NCBI GenBank assembly: GCA_002633025.1
Contig: NMRB01000239.1
Span: forward strand, 336,730 to 400,729
Source: Notospermus geniculatus
Lineage: Eukaryota; Nemertea; Pilidiophora; Heteronemertea; Lineidae
Direction of reading: 5' to 3'
Length of the DNA stretch: 64,000 bases
Translations under genes and position numbers: made by a program
The notes under the pieces: generated by a model
What the model was told of the DNA's origin: nothing
The model's input: the letters and a program-made list of their open reading frames with translations, nothing else
Database searches by the model: none
In this document: piece after piece, positions 22,425-34,571 of the stretch
Position numbering within the stretch: the first letter of the stretch is position 1
Layout of the letters: each line of letters opens with the position of its first letter

Positions 22425-22950
22425 GATATAGCCTCAACGGGAGGCCTACATCTCAAAAAGCAACCCCACGGAGACAGTGTACACGAATCACACGCCACAT
22501 GCTAGCGAGAAATCGTGAGTTCGAGCACTTTCAATACTCGCAATATGGCGTCCAGACGCCACAAATGACAAAGATCGTCCCCATCAATATTAGCTGACTG
22601 CAATACATGTACTTCCTAAGGCCCTCCAATAAAATCACCGGGGGGTTCGAATCCCTGTCGGACCAACTCAACATTTTTCCATCTTTACTTGCAGGTCTCG
22701 CTCGACTTGAAAATGAGACACTGGCAGACATCTTTTCGACATCCACAGCCGTCACTCCCATCCAAGGTAAGAACAACTTGACTTGTTCATCGTTCAAATT
22801 CTTCTCTTATACCAGTTCATTATTCCTAATTTTGACAAATAATTTGTCAAAATTTGGAATAATGAACTCGTAATTCAGTCTTTCTTTTTTCTACTTCCAC
22901 TACCATACGTTTATGACAAAGTTCAACGTGATCGACGGAGGGCTACATAC

Positions 22951-24520
22951 CCCTGTAATTGGTGGCAACGTGCGTCGCCTATTGAGCATTTTGCGGAGCG
23001 GGGGTTGCCTTTTCCTTGACTCTTCATCCCGTTCTTGGTCTTTGACCGGTTCCGGTTCTGCCTCAGGAATCACTGGTTCCGGTTCCGGTTTTTCCATGTC
23101 CGGTTCTGGAATCGCCGGTTCCGGTGTTGGTTCTCCTTCCGGTTGGTGTTCCCGCTCCGGCTCTTGCATAAAACTTCGTTCATGCGTTTTGATTGGTTCT
23201 TTACGGTTGATCTTTACATCTTTCCCTGAAAATGGTGAGATCGGACAATGTTGTGATTCAAATCGTTGGTAACCAGAACAGCCTGATTTGCAAAGATGAA
23301 ACTAAGATCAAAGTTGCCAGCAAGCAAAATCGTGATCGCCTATATGACGCATTTACAACATGAAACGTTGCCGTGGTCTGCATGTCCCAGCATCTCAAAT
23401 TTGCCGTTGGCGTAGGCCAACGCCCTACACGGCAGCGATCAGACTGCCTAAAGCCAGCCGCACACTGGAGCTATCTGCTGAGCAAATGGTCTCGAATGAC
23501 TTTTTGCTCAGCAGATAGCACCAGTGTGCGGCAGGCTATACTTGTTCTAGAAATTCTCCACTAGATTCCTAGATGTGCAGTTTATGGAATTCCCGGCCAC
23601 CCATGCCTATTTCATACCTGTTGCTTTGTCCTTTATTTTTTCACATACGATCGCCAGCAGGACTAATACCACTGCAAACACCGCAGCGCCACCTATGACC
23701 CCGACTACAATTCCAACATTCCTCCTGAAAGTATTTGTCAAGAACAACTTTCAACACCTTCGCTGGGAACAAGCAAGAGCACGTAACGGGCCAAGCCATG
23801 GGAAGTGCACTAATCAGATACTAAGTAGCAATGTATGGAGATGTGTCACTTCCCACTGCGCACGATTGACCCAGGATTCGATATTTTCAACTTACCATGC
23901 CTCATCCTGGGTCGTACACGGCGTACCCCCAGTGTAGTTGGTACTATAGCAGTATTCCGTACAGCAGTATTTCAGGGTGCTCGTCCTGCAGCAGTAGACG
24001 TCACAGTCAAAAGATGGCCGGGCGTAACCTGTGCCGTCAGTGTACGCCGTGCAGGTTTCGGCCGCAAGTGAACCTGAGGCGGAAAAAGTGAACGTAGAAA
24101 AATACGATAGGATAGGCCTATTAGAAAAGGAGCTGTCAGTCAGTTGACCTATAGGTGTCACTACGGTAGAATTCAATGCCTGGCGGACCCATTCATGGTT
24201 GATTGAGCACTAATCAGGAGAATGTTCTATTGTTGTTCCGCTAGAACTTTTCTGCCATCTTTTGGCGATAGCGCGACTTACTGTTCCTATTACACCAAAG
24301 CTTCTGTCCTAGTCTTCATTTCGGTCACTGGTCAAAGCACAGCGTACCCCCGGACCAGGTAGGCCTACTTGACTTCAACAAAAGTGAAAGACAGACTGGA
24401 TCGATGGCAAATTGGTAGAGAAAAGTCACACACGAAAATCTTACCTATGAAAAGCGACAAAAGTATCGAAAGACATGGCAGTAAGGCCAATATCAGCGGC
24501 TCCCTAACCCAAAAACACAT
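22951..24520 (-). CDS. S2': second copy of S2, last exon missing
   Basis: Exons parallel S2 with identical lengths: signal 24445-24520, Cys 23896-24073, TM 23618-23724, tail 22951-23225 (donor GTATGT). Phases 1, 2, 1, 0 are kept and all four exons are open. Differences include the signal start (MCFWVREPL instead of MSFWVRKLQ), a Cys-exon change (CTAYTDG for CTEYTDG) and G-K-D for G-E-D at the tail start. The final exon found in S2 (9198-9305) is not present in the corresponding position, which holds an n, an inverted-repeat element and a dispersed repeat. It is an allele or recent duplicate, and truncated as assembled. Confidence 0.78.
24126..24291 (+). mobile_element. AGGAGC-ended MITE
   Basis: Copy B counterpart of 12104-12266 in intron 1 of S2'. 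Confidence 0.75.
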
Positions 24521-25017
24521 TTTACAACTTCATGGTGTACCATAACGCGCAAGACGTTCGTCGCTGATGTCAAGCTTTCGCCATGTTGACTGGTATAGTC
24601 CAAGTCAACCTAACTTCAACATGGGCAAAATGTCAGGCCTGTGCAACGGACACCATAAAGTGAACACAATGATTAAACCACAAACCACAGTAGGCCTTAT
24701 TTACCATTTGACTGAACACAACGTTGAATTTGCAAAAGCCTCATGTGAAGTGAACCAAGTTACCCTAATAATCATTAGGTAAAAATTGCGACATGGATTA
24801 TTTACCACTGACCTGTGTACGTTTTCAAGCTTGACATTTGGTTAATATGTTGAAGTTAGGTTGACTTGGACTACTCTGTCCCGAAAATGGCGTCCGCCCA
24901 TTGTTCATAGGACATCTTCGCCAGAATCCGTCAAATGTATCTCGAAGTAATTTTACTTTTCCGCGGGTTTCATATGCAATTCTATGCCAACTTGATGACA
25001 ACGTACTTACTGCCTTT

Positions 25018-25171
25018 AGTAGGGAGGTTTCGAAATCAAACGATAAACGTAAACGTTAACGACAACTTTATTTTTGTACCGAAAATGCAATGCAAAATCT
25101 GGTTAATGTGTAGTATGAAAAATAACGTTGTCGTAAAAGTTTGGTTTATCGTTTGATTTCGAAACCTCCCC
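25018..25171. mobile_element. Foldback MITE with allelic empty site
   Basis: Inverted arms GGGAGGTTTCGAAATCAAAC and GTTTGATTTCGAAACCTCCC. Copy A at 13331-13350 reads TACTGCCTTTATTGTAACTG straight through, so this is an insertion into copy B. Related to 8784-8940. Confidence 0.85.
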
Positions 25172-25545
25172 ATTGTAACTGAATATACGACTACGTCAGA
25201 GTGCAATTACATGTATCTAGTTAATTAACTGTAATTACAAACTTTTTATTGTAAACAGACCCGATGCAAAAATAGATGCGCCGGTGTCTAGTTCTGAATA
25301 CTTATTTCCCGATACGTAACAAGGAACAATTATGCAATCATCGGAAAAGAAATTGACGTTATTGTTGGCAACAAATTATTGAGATTGAAACCTACATGTG
25401 TGTGAGACAAAAGTAGTTTACAGTGAGAAGAATATCACGTCACACCGTTTAAGGCAAATTATACAGTCTAGAATTTCTGTCTTTTGTCCTCTTATCATGG
25501 CACTCCCGGTGCTCCTAACGTACTTAGTCGATGGGATGGTAGTTN

Positions 25546-25833
25546 GCCAAAAAAGAGATGCGTTGTCTCGTCAACTTATTATCCGTTTCGACGGCGTACG
25601 TTGTCCTCATGTCGCCTTTCGTCGTGACCTGGTGTTACCAAGTCTACGAGACCATCTTTAGGCAATGGAAGGGATGGAGTCAAAGCTACATTGACTTCGT
25701 GGTCGAACTGGCGGAGTTCTCGATCGTCATAACGTCTGTTAATTACAGTATTAACTTCATCATCTATACTATATCTTTAGATTTTTATCGAGAGGAGCTG
25801 CGGAATTTGTTAAAGTGTCGCCGACAAGCCTAA
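25546..25833 (+). pseudogene. Receptor fragment: TM6, TM7 and C-tail
   Basis: Matches 15936-16223 almost exactly and keeps SPFVVTWCYQVYETIF and NYSINFIIY, ending KCRRQA. It begins immediately after the single n at 25545; TM1 to TM5 are absent. The missing part is most simply an assembly loss because copy A has a gap preceded by the same sequence. Confidence 0.85.
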
Positions 25834-26572
25834 GATTTTTCGGTGGTGCATGGAGGGTAAGGACAGCTACAAACGCAAGAGACTCCTCCTCGAACACCAC
25901 GTGTGTTGTTTACGTCATTAGACTAGTTCGTGGGGCGTAGTATTTTGTATCTGTTCATTAGATTTTTCCACCAGGGCCGAAACCATAGCCTTTGTGATAC
26001 GGAAGAGGCCATCTCAAGCTACTCATGTTCCTCACTTGGATAGGGTATTTTACTTGCCCTTGCAAAGGCACAAGGTACAAGGCACCACAGCTTACTGTCC
26101 CATGCAACAGATGTGAAGAGCCAAGAATGAAATCTCATATGGCCCGGGCTGGATTCGAACCAGGTGTGGAAGGAATCTAAGTCCCCCTGGAATCCAAGTC
26201 TGCGAGGGATTAGAATATATGGCTAGAGAGACCATGACCATTCGAATACATGTATAACCTTACAATAGCGGGCTATTGTTTGGAGGATCTGCATTCCTAG
26301 GACGCTGATTCCTGTCGCACCTGGACCTGCACAACGGGAAAACCTATATCGCATCACGGAGGTAACAGTTTTAAAAAGTTAGTGTTACCTCCACGATTGC
26401 ATCATAGGCCCGCTGTATACACCCCATTGTAAAGTGTGAATTCTGGAGATTGACTTCTTGCTTATTACCATTGTAAAGTGACAGGACAATCTACTCCTCC
26501 AAAGTTCTATCGCCGAAATCTTCATAAATGTGATATGGATATTGGGTCATCGTTGTTCGAACCTGCCAAATC

Positions 26573-26810
26573 TGTGGCTGCTTTTCCACGAGGCGTTTGC
26601 GGGCGCGGACTCCTGTTCCGCGCCCGCAAACGCCTCGTGGAAAAGCAGCCTAAAGCTGCTTTTCCACGAGACGTTTGCGGGCGCGGATTTGGAGGCGGGC
26701 GCGGGTAGAAAAAATCAATCCAACGTATTTCCCTTTAGCTGTTTCACCCGCATCCGCTCCCGCCACCGAAACCGCGTCCGCAAACGTCTCGTGGAAAAGC
26801 AGCCTGAAGC
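26573..26810. repeat. Two GC-rich hairpins, copy B only
   Basis: Arms GGCTGCTTTTCCACGAGGCG and its complement close a tight palindrome at about 26573-26655; a second, larger one with GCTTTTCCACGAGACGTTTG arms runs to about 26810. Copy A has neither. ORFs over them on both strands are mirror images of the palindrome. Confidence 0.8.
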
Positions 26811-26811
26811 A

Positions 26812-27050
26812 TGGCGCACACGAGCGATTTTTTGAGCGATTTTCTAGGCGACTAGCCTTGCGACTACAGGAGCGACTGAACATATTTTTAGTTTTTTTTA
26901 CTCGTTTGCGTCACATGCTTCACTGGGAGATCAGTGATGTCGCGGATGACATCACTGATCGACCTCAAAGGTAATTATCGCATGCGACCTAGTAGTCGCA
27001 TCGGTAGTCGCCCCCATTTTAGTCGCTCGTGTGCGCCATGCTTAAAGGCT
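26812..27050. mobile_element. TIR element, GGCGCACACGAGCGA ends
   Basis: Ends GGCGCACACGAGCGATTTT and GTCGCTCGTGTGCGCC are inverted; the centre carries GATCAGTGATGTCG / GACATCACTGATC. A relative with GGCGACTAAAATAGGGGCGAC start lies at 29135-29370. Both are present only in copy B. Confidence 0.75.
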
Positions 27051-28481
27051 GAATCATACTCCGCCGCACAACCATCGCCGGCGACCGATCGCGCGTTCGA
27101 CGTCGACCCCGTCGCGCGATTTGGTCGGCGTCCGATCGCGAGACTGTAAGTACTTGAGTCTTTTTATAACGCGTCGACATCTGAAGTAGGCTGGAATATG
27201 AATCAACTCTGTGAAGTCGGCGTCCAGATTTTGATTGCGCGACAGACGCCGATGGCCCTGCGGCGGAGTACGAACTAGTACGCAAGGGTCGGTGATCTCC
27301 GGAAACCCTCGTCATCGGGGAACTCAGACTAGTACCTCATCCGATATGAAATAGTTAGGACCGGGTACCAGTCTACGGGGAGCTAGGCAATCTCGTCCCG
27401 CGGATTGAAAATCCCCGCAACAGGTGGCCCAATTGATACCAAAATTGTGTCGTTAAACGCATTGCCAAATGTATTTTCAAAGATTTACATGTACACACGT
27501 CATGATGTTAAGCTAATACATAGAAAGAATATTTAATCAACAGAACCGCATGGATCATATAATACATGTAGATGTATTGACTGTATATAGACAAGGGGAA
27601 TTCTAGGCCAACATGGTCGAAGTGAAATACTGGGGATAATCGGCTACATATATGCGGTAAATCACTGCAAACAAGTGTTATATCTGCCAGTGTTTCTGTG
27701 GGTCAGTGTTTCCCCTTATTGTTTGGGAAACGCTAGCAGATAGATCGACATGTTTCTCTCTGTGTCCTCTATTGTCAAATCGCCGCTTATTGCGTCAGAC
27801 AATAGGAGGGGAACACTCACAGATGGGGAACACTGGCAGATGTTACACCGGCAACGGAGGGGAGCGAGCATCACAACCCCCTGATAACATCAGGAGGGAA
27901 GAGAAAAAGGGTCAAAGTATAGCTCCGAGGACCTTTTCTTCCAACCCACTACAACAGAGATTCATCACGTGACGTCACATTTCCATGACGACACGATGCC
28001 GCCGTCAAAATGTCAAGCGACGTCACGGCATGAACACAGCGTCAACACACAGGTTGTGACGTCAAAATGTCATGACGTGATAGTTTTGACGTCGTCGCCG
28101 GCCACTGAGGGCCAACATGGCCGATTCTTTGCAGTCACGTGACCGTCAACAGAAATGTTTGACAGGAAAAGCAAGTCCCGCTCGTCATACTGTAGGCCTA
28201 CAACACTTGGCAACTCTCGAATTCACAAAACACAGAAAAAAAAGAGTACTTAAACACGTCAGCTACCGACACCGCCCACTCAATGTTAAAGGGCAATAGC
28301 CCCAGTGGGGGCACGCGCGGGTGAAGAAATAGCTCTATCTGCATTACCAAGTAAACAACAGTGGAGAGTGTTGCTGTTCCTTCAATCAGCCGCGCCCCCG
28401 CTGATTTTCAGAATGAGGGGGTCGCCACTTCTCCACAGAAAGATGTCGCTGCGACCAAATCAGGCCTTTTCATTGTCTTCA

Positions 28482-28640
28482 GGGCTGGGTTGCACAAAAC
28501 TCATGTTAGCGCTAACATGATGTTAGCGCTAACATCATGTTAAATGACGTAAAATGACAATGGATTTTGACGTCATCTAACATAAAAGTTAGCGCTAACA
28601 CCATGTTAGCGCTAACATGAGTTTTGTGCAACCGGCCCCA
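28482..28640. mobile_element. Foldback element with four GTTAGCGCTAAC palindromes
   Basis: Arms GGTTGCACAAAACTCATG and CATGAGTTTTGTGCAACC enclose GTTAGCGCTAAC four times. It interrupts another repeat whose unbroken form is at 44815-44990 (CATTGTCTTCAGGACGTC); the flanks suggest a 3-bp CAG duplication. Confidence 0.8.
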
Positions 28641-29782
28641 GGACGTCATCTCCGTGGCAATGTGCGGTGCGAGCATGAAGCCACAACGTCACGGCAGTGT
28701 GACGTTGACGTTCTGTACAACGTCACAGTGGAAAAGTGGATACGGTCGCAGCGCCATCAAATGGTAGAAAAAAATAGGCTACCTCCCCATTGGCGGGTAA
28801 AATACATAGGAGTCTACACATGATTATGTAATAATGGGATAATTTACAAATTACGAACAAATATATCGTAAAAAAATCAGAATTACGTACGCCAGGTTTC
28901 TGGCATATTTTGAGAAAACGGAGCAGAAGTAGGCGCACATGATGAAAGATACTTTAATAAGGAACCCACCCCTTGTCTTTACATTTGATACAACTAGTAC
29001 TAGTCACCTGATGACACTACTTTTTGTCTTATGTACAAGAATCAGACATGATGTTGATTAAACATGGGAATCCCTATCACTGCCAGCGGCCATTTCATTG
29101 AAATTAACAAATCTAGCAAATCCTTAAAGGGCTCCGCACACTGGCGACTAAAATAGGGGCGACTACCGATGCGACTAGTACGTCGCCTGCAATAATTACC
29201 TTTGAGGTCGACCAGTGATGTTATCCACGACATCACTGATCTTCCAAAGAAGCATTTGTCGCAAACGAGTCAACAAAAACCAAAAAAACTAAAAATATGT
29301 TCAGTCGTCTCTGTGGTCGCAAGGGCGGTCGCCTAGAAAATCGCTCGAAAAATCGCCAGTCTGCGGTGCCCTTAAAGGAGCCCGGTATTTCAACTTTTTC
29401 TCGACAGCCGGCGCCACCACTCTCCAACAACCTCAGGGACCTGGGGACTATACATGTACGTTGTCGGCGAATGGACCCGATGTACTACGTACATTTTGTA
29501 ATGTTTTTAGTTTGTATTGCTGTCGCTAGGTGGCTCCCTCTACGTCGGTAGTCCAATACCTGTAGGAGATCACCCGAATGGCAAAAGTGGAAACCCGGGA
29601 GTGGAAATTAGTCGCTACAATTGTCCGTTCCAAAATACTTTTTGCGGAAACGTTCCATAAATGTTAAAATCTTCTGACACTTTTGTGGAGTATTTCAACA
29701 AGTCGCTAGGTCAAGTCTTGTCGAACTGATCATAGCAGCGACTAATTTCGACTTTTGTCATGTAGTGTATGGAGGCCTTTAA

Positions 29783-30046
29783 AGCCCCACAGTATTGAAT
29801 TTTACGATATTTTCAAAAAGTTAGGAGAGTGCACATAGAGGTCCCATAGCCTCGTGAAGGTCCCCAAAATGCTTGCCTGATACGCACTTCACAGAATAAA
29901 GGCCTAGTTTTCAGCACGCATAGGAAAAAACTGCAGGGAAAGCTCTAATGTATTCTGACAGAGCGTAGTACATTTTTACACTACGCTGACGTCGTGCGAG
30001 AATCGCGGCGATGATTTGCGTTTTTCACATTCAATACAGTGGGGCT
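29783..30046. mobile_element. TTAA-flanked MITE, AGCCCCAC ends, copy B only
   Basis: TTAA at 29779-29782 and 30047-30050. Ends AGCCCCACAGTATTGAA and TTCAATACAGTGGGGCT are inverted with one mismatch. Absent from copy A between the corresponding repeats. Confidence 0.8.
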
Positions 30047-30357
30047 TTAAGTCTCACAGAAACCCTGTCGCAGAGGTACATGTATTGGAAAATATTCAGT
30101 GTCATATAGGTATCCATTTGAAAGTGCTCACTGAGAGCTTTCCAATAAATAACCTATGTCTTTAGGTCATACAGAAACCCTGTCACATAGGTATTCATTG
30201 GAAAGTGCTCACCAAGAGCTTTCCAATTAGTACCTACATGATCTGTTTCAGGTGCACTTTAAGCAGTTTTGCGAAATTCCATTTTTGAAAAATTGCCGGC
30301 AGTGAAAGGGTTCACGGCAAAAGCGAACATGACTTGATGCTACATGCAAAATATTAA

Positions 30358-30698
30358 AGGGAGACTCCACTCATTGTGTAAAATTTTGAATTTTTGAAAT
30401 ATCGTTAATACATTCAAATTCATTGATAACTGCAACATGTCATATTTAAATCAGCAAACTCGTCATTTTAAGCATTTTTATTGCATCCCAAGGGGACCAT
30501 TGCACAGCACATGTGATGTCATATGTGCTCAGTGCATATTTATGAAGGTACAACCAATAGGCTTAGGCAGTCACAGTATTAGCTCATTCACTACAATAAA
30601 GGTCTTCAGCCTATGGCCACTAGTGACATCACAACTCATGGCAACAGTCTCCATGGATTGATAAAAATTCAGAAGTTTACATTGAGTGGAGTCTCCCT
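30358..30698. mobile_element. TTAA-flanked MITE, GGGAGACTCCA ends
   Basis: Copy B version of 19900-20241 with TTAA at both sides and better-preserved ends (AGGGAGACTCCACTCATTG). Confidence 0.75.
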
Positions 30699-31188
30699 TT
30701 AAGTATGTAAAATTTCTACCACTGATTGTTTTTTAACTTGGTGTTATTGGTAGAAGATCGCACAATGAGTTTATCAGGAATGAAATTAGGCCTTCTTCAG
30801 AAATAACTGTGGCACCTCCCCAACATTTTCATTGATCGATTTAAGCACTTGTCCCGTTGCCCGGGGCAAGTAAATTTTGATACGGACAAGTAAAAGTCCA
30901 GAAGTGGTTGTCCTGCGGACAAGTAAAGAATCATCATTTTTCCATTGAAAAACCATTTGCGGGCAACTCAAAAAACAACACGGACAACCAATTGCAAAAG
31001 AGCACTTGCCCGGTGGACAACTGGATCGAAGAGCTAAAAATCTATCACTGATTTTACTTCATTTCACACTCAAACCTCAGCTTTTTAATTTTATTCCGGA
31101 AAAACTTCAAAAAATTCTCAAAACATGTCTTCATTGGTAGCTGTCCATTTGCTCAATAGACAATCTTTTGCAAATTAAATGTATAGCA

Positions 31189-31331
31189 GGAGGAAACTGG
31201 AGTGCCCGGAAAAAACCTGTGCCCACAGAGAGTGGCGCCCTCTCTACCACATGAAGAATTGGTCTGACCGGGGATTGAACCTGGAACCTCAGAGGTGACA
31301 GGTGTTGATGATTCCACTACGCCACTCTGAC
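31189..31331 (-). mobile_element. tRNA-derived SINE, family 1
   Basis: Copy B version of 20509-20653, with the same A- and B-box-like sequences. Confidence 0.75.
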
Positions 31332-31523
31332 AGCCTCAGAGGTGGTGGTGGCATTCTCTGCCACCAAATATGGGGACTCAATCCAGCATACCACAGGTAA
31401 CGTTCCCTATACATGAAATTCTTTTTTTAAATATTACATGTAGGTCAAGAGGTGTGAGCTCTAACTTGGCTCATTATATTATTGGCTCTTAAGACAACAT
31501 TGGGCGATTTTATGTACAGTAAT

Positions 31524-31669
31524 GGAGGAGGAAACCGGAGCCCCCGGAGGAAACCTACACTGTCAGAGAGAGTCGCCCTCTCTATCATGAGTACCAGGTC
31601 TGACCGGGAATCGAACTCAGGACCTCAGAGGTGACAGGCACCGATGTTTCCATCACACCACTCTGACAA
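31524..31669 (-). mobile_element. tRNA-derived SINE, family 1
   Basis: Intact counterpart of 20844-20964; homology with copy A ends inside it at about 31642. Confidence 0.75.
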
Positions 31670-31954
31670 GGTTCCCTAGTTCATCAACTCCGCACTGAGG
31701 CTGCTCTGCAACCATGGCAACCGCCAAACATAGGCACAACTCTGCAATCTAAAATTGGGTTCGATACATAGATGGAAGCTCATTTCAAAGAAAGGACAGG
31801 ACACTTCATCACGTGACATCCAACATTAGACTTGACTGGAATAACACGTACATTGTAGTTACACCTTTCACTGCCACGGCCTACATGTATTTTAGTCTGA
31901 AATGAAAAAAAAAATATTGAAATTCTCTGAGAAACCACCACATTGGTACTCACT

Positions 31955-32071
31955 AGCGAGGTTTCGCAAGTGCCCGGTTAGGCCACACGACAACGTTTAT
32001 CTATTGTTTGGGTACACCCACACAATAGATAAACGTCGTAGGGTCACCGGGCGCTTGCGAAACCTCGCTAC
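31955..32071. mobile_element. Foldback MITE, GCGAGGTTTCGCAAG ends
   Basis: Arms AGGTTTCGCAAG...ACGTTTATCTATTGT and complement; a close copy lies at 63331-63453. Confidence 0.85.
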
Positions 32072-32171
32072 TGAAAAGGTCCCAACGACTGCTTTCCAAT
32101 GAATACTTTGCATGCCAGGCAGTGAAAGGGTTTTTAATCCGCACAGGTGAAGTACATTCAATATTAATTCA

Positions 32172-32559
32172 GGGCCCATATTCATAAAACTACTTAAGTC
32201 TAAGTAACACTTATCCTTTGTTCAACACAAAAGATAAGCATGACACTTTGACTTAAAGGACCACTGTATTGCATCTTTCTGTCGACAGCCGGCGCCACCG
32301 TCACCATGCTCCAATACTGTAGTTAATCCTTTCGCCCCAGTGTTGGAGAATGTATGATTACAGTCTCGGTCACCCAGCCGCTGGGGATCTAACAAGTTTG
32401 TGTAGCAGTACTGCGGAACGAAACGGCTGGCTGCGCGAGACTAGTTGCATGCGGTAGTTTACCAAGTCGTTACTAGAGGTCTCCCCTTAACGCGGGTAGG
32501 TGTAACGCAGGATTGAGAAGCAATACTGTGGTCCTTTAAGTATATTTATGAATGGGCCC
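32172..32559. mobile_element. Nested insertion: TTAA MITE inside an AT-rich TIR element
   Basis: The outer element has inverted GGGCCCATATTCATAAA / TTTATGAATGGGCCC ends. At its centre is a 279-bp element (32257-32535) flanked by TTAA (32253-32256, 32536-32539) with inverted AGGACCACTGTATTG / CAATACTGTGGTCCT ends. An uninterrupted outer copy follows directly at 32561-32668. Confidence 0.85.
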
Positions 32560-32699
32560 AGGGCCCGTATTCGTAAAACTACTTAAGTCTAAGTGACACT
32601 TATCCTTTGTTCAACACAAAAGATAAGTATCACAATTTGACTTGAGTATGTTTATGAATATGGACCCAGGAGTGCAAGCGCTACATGAAATGGGGACCC

Positions 32700-33120
32700 T
32701 AGCCCACTGCCTCAACAATAGGTGTCACTAGCAGTTAAAACTATTCAACTGAAACTGACATCCCGGTAGGCCCTGATCAATTTCCCACACAAAAGGCATC
32801 CATTGTATAGGACCTGGTCTTTTTGGTGCTGCCCTCTATCGTAGCTGGGATCCCCATTCTGGGCATTTTAACAACCCAACAGAGAATACTGGGCAATAAT
32901 TACACAAAGTTGGAGGAAACCGGCGCCCCGGTGAAAACTATTATGTCAAGGAGACGGCCCTCTGTAACACGTGAAGTCACGGTAATGACTGGGGATCCAA
33001 CCCACGACCTCACTGGTGGGAAGCTGGGATGTTACCACTGCACCACCCCACATGTACCTGTACCCAAGTACAACAATGGAGTACCGGTAGGCCTAAATCT
33101 GACAGATTACACTCCCCTGA
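32700..33120. repeat. Dispersed repeat and diverged SINE
   Basis: 32700-32870 shares ATTTCCCACACAAAA, GTATAGGACC and GGATCCCCATTC with repeats at 40754-40985, 52295-52560 and 61390-61650. 32911-33047 is a diverged family 1 SINE. No gene. Confidence 0.6.
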
Positions 33121-34324
33121 GCTGATTTTTCTGATGTTCAATATTGTGGTTGGTTGACAACTGGAGTGGAATATGGTCCTGTTTGTGGACCAGATTAAAC
33201 TGTTTGCAGGTCCTGCAGCAGGACCTTACATTATCTACATGTGTAGCTTTCCCCCTGGAGGGGGGCAACAGTTTTTTTACTTCCTCCATTTCGTCCAATA
33301 TTCTACACATTTTTGTCAGTCGAGCCCCTCCCCGTCTAAATAGGGCCCACTGTCACGACTGTACATTCTGGGCTGGGTCGTTCAAAACACCATTTGTGCT
33401 ACTTTGGCATTATCTCTGACGTGGCGCAATTGCTTAACTGATGGAGATACATGTAACACCAAAAGCGCACCAACGTCCTGTTGGTGACAAATACCGCACT
33501 GTTTTGAACAACCGGGCCCAATAGTACCGTACTGTCAATCCCATTTCATCACATCTACATCAATACACATGATACATGTACACACTCCAAGCAAAAGTTA
33601 CCAAACACTTTCCCATCCAGAATTTTTTTTTGCAACTATCGCGCCAAAAATGGTCTTGTTTGGCATTATGTATAAACATACATTTCGTTAAAAATGACCA
33701 ACACACAAACTGAAGATGAAGAAGGATTACATTTTTTCGAGTAAATGACCGAAACATTTATTCAATTCAGGAATATTCGGTTGGAAATATCCAACTGAAG
33801 TATTGATGGATTTGACAGCACATTTTTATTAAAAGTAAAAACCTTCCATGGCCGGTGGCAATAATTTCATTCAGGCCAATAAACCTACTACCAAGTCCTG
33901 GAATCTTATAGAAACCCTGTCACATAGGTATTCATTGGAAAGTGCTCGATGAGAACTTTCCAATGAGTACCTATGTCACGAGTTTCAGGTGCATTGTAAG
34001 CTTTTTTACATGTACTTTCACAAAATTGGCCTCGGCACTGAAAGGGTTTAATGTGACCCTCGGTCACAAAACCAATCGGAAGCTGCTCCGAGGTTGGCAG
34101 GTTGGGACTGAATTATCTCAATCTGTCAATTTCAGTAATTGTCTGTCTATTGTGAAGTCTGAGTGATTCTATTTCTTTCGTTATCACCTGGTGTCATCTC
34201 AAGACGTTAACGCTCATTTTCCGTGCGACTTCGGACTGGGTTTGTGGTGGAGGGTCACATATGGGGGAAGAGCCATGCACCTGATCAATTTGACGCAAGT
34301 TGAACAATTATTAGTGTTATAGTT
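33121..34324. other. Intergenic, no gene seen
   Basis: Contains one unit of the 81-bp repeat (about 33895-33985). Open frames are short, unlike known proteins and not supported by splice context. Confidence 0.5.
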
Positions 34325-34571
34325 ATAGACAAATCCCAAATTCCCAGATCTGCGCACTTCCGCCGAAATTGCAAACACAACCTCAACCTGAAACCAGCTG
34401 ACATGACACAATCCATGATTCAGCAATGGTCGACTCTGACGCAACGTCGTCGAAGTCCCTGTCATGGGGTTCTCTGCGTCACGTCATTCAGCTTCAGACC
34501 GAGGTTGTGTTTGCGATTTCGACGGCAGTGCGCAGATCTTTCTCGTTTATGTCAATTTGGGATTTGTCTAT
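34325..34571. mobile_element. TIR element, ATAGACAAATCCCAAATT ends
   Basis: Ends ATAGACAAATCCCAAATT and AATTTGGGATTTGTCTAT are inverted; sub-terminal AGATCTGCGCACTTCC and its complement also pair. A diverged copy lies at 593-820. Confidence 0.85.

Larger units (their letters stand above)
21385..31642 (+). repeat. Duplicated block, copy B
   Basis: Second copy of 8386-20964. It keeps the order S2', receptor fragment, repeats. It lacks the last S2 exon, most of the receptor gene (lost at the n at 25545) and several copy-A insertions, but carries its own: 25018-25171, about 26160-26325, 26573-27050, 28482-28640, 29130-29370 and about 29570-30046. It ends inside the intact second SINE. Confidence 0.9.
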
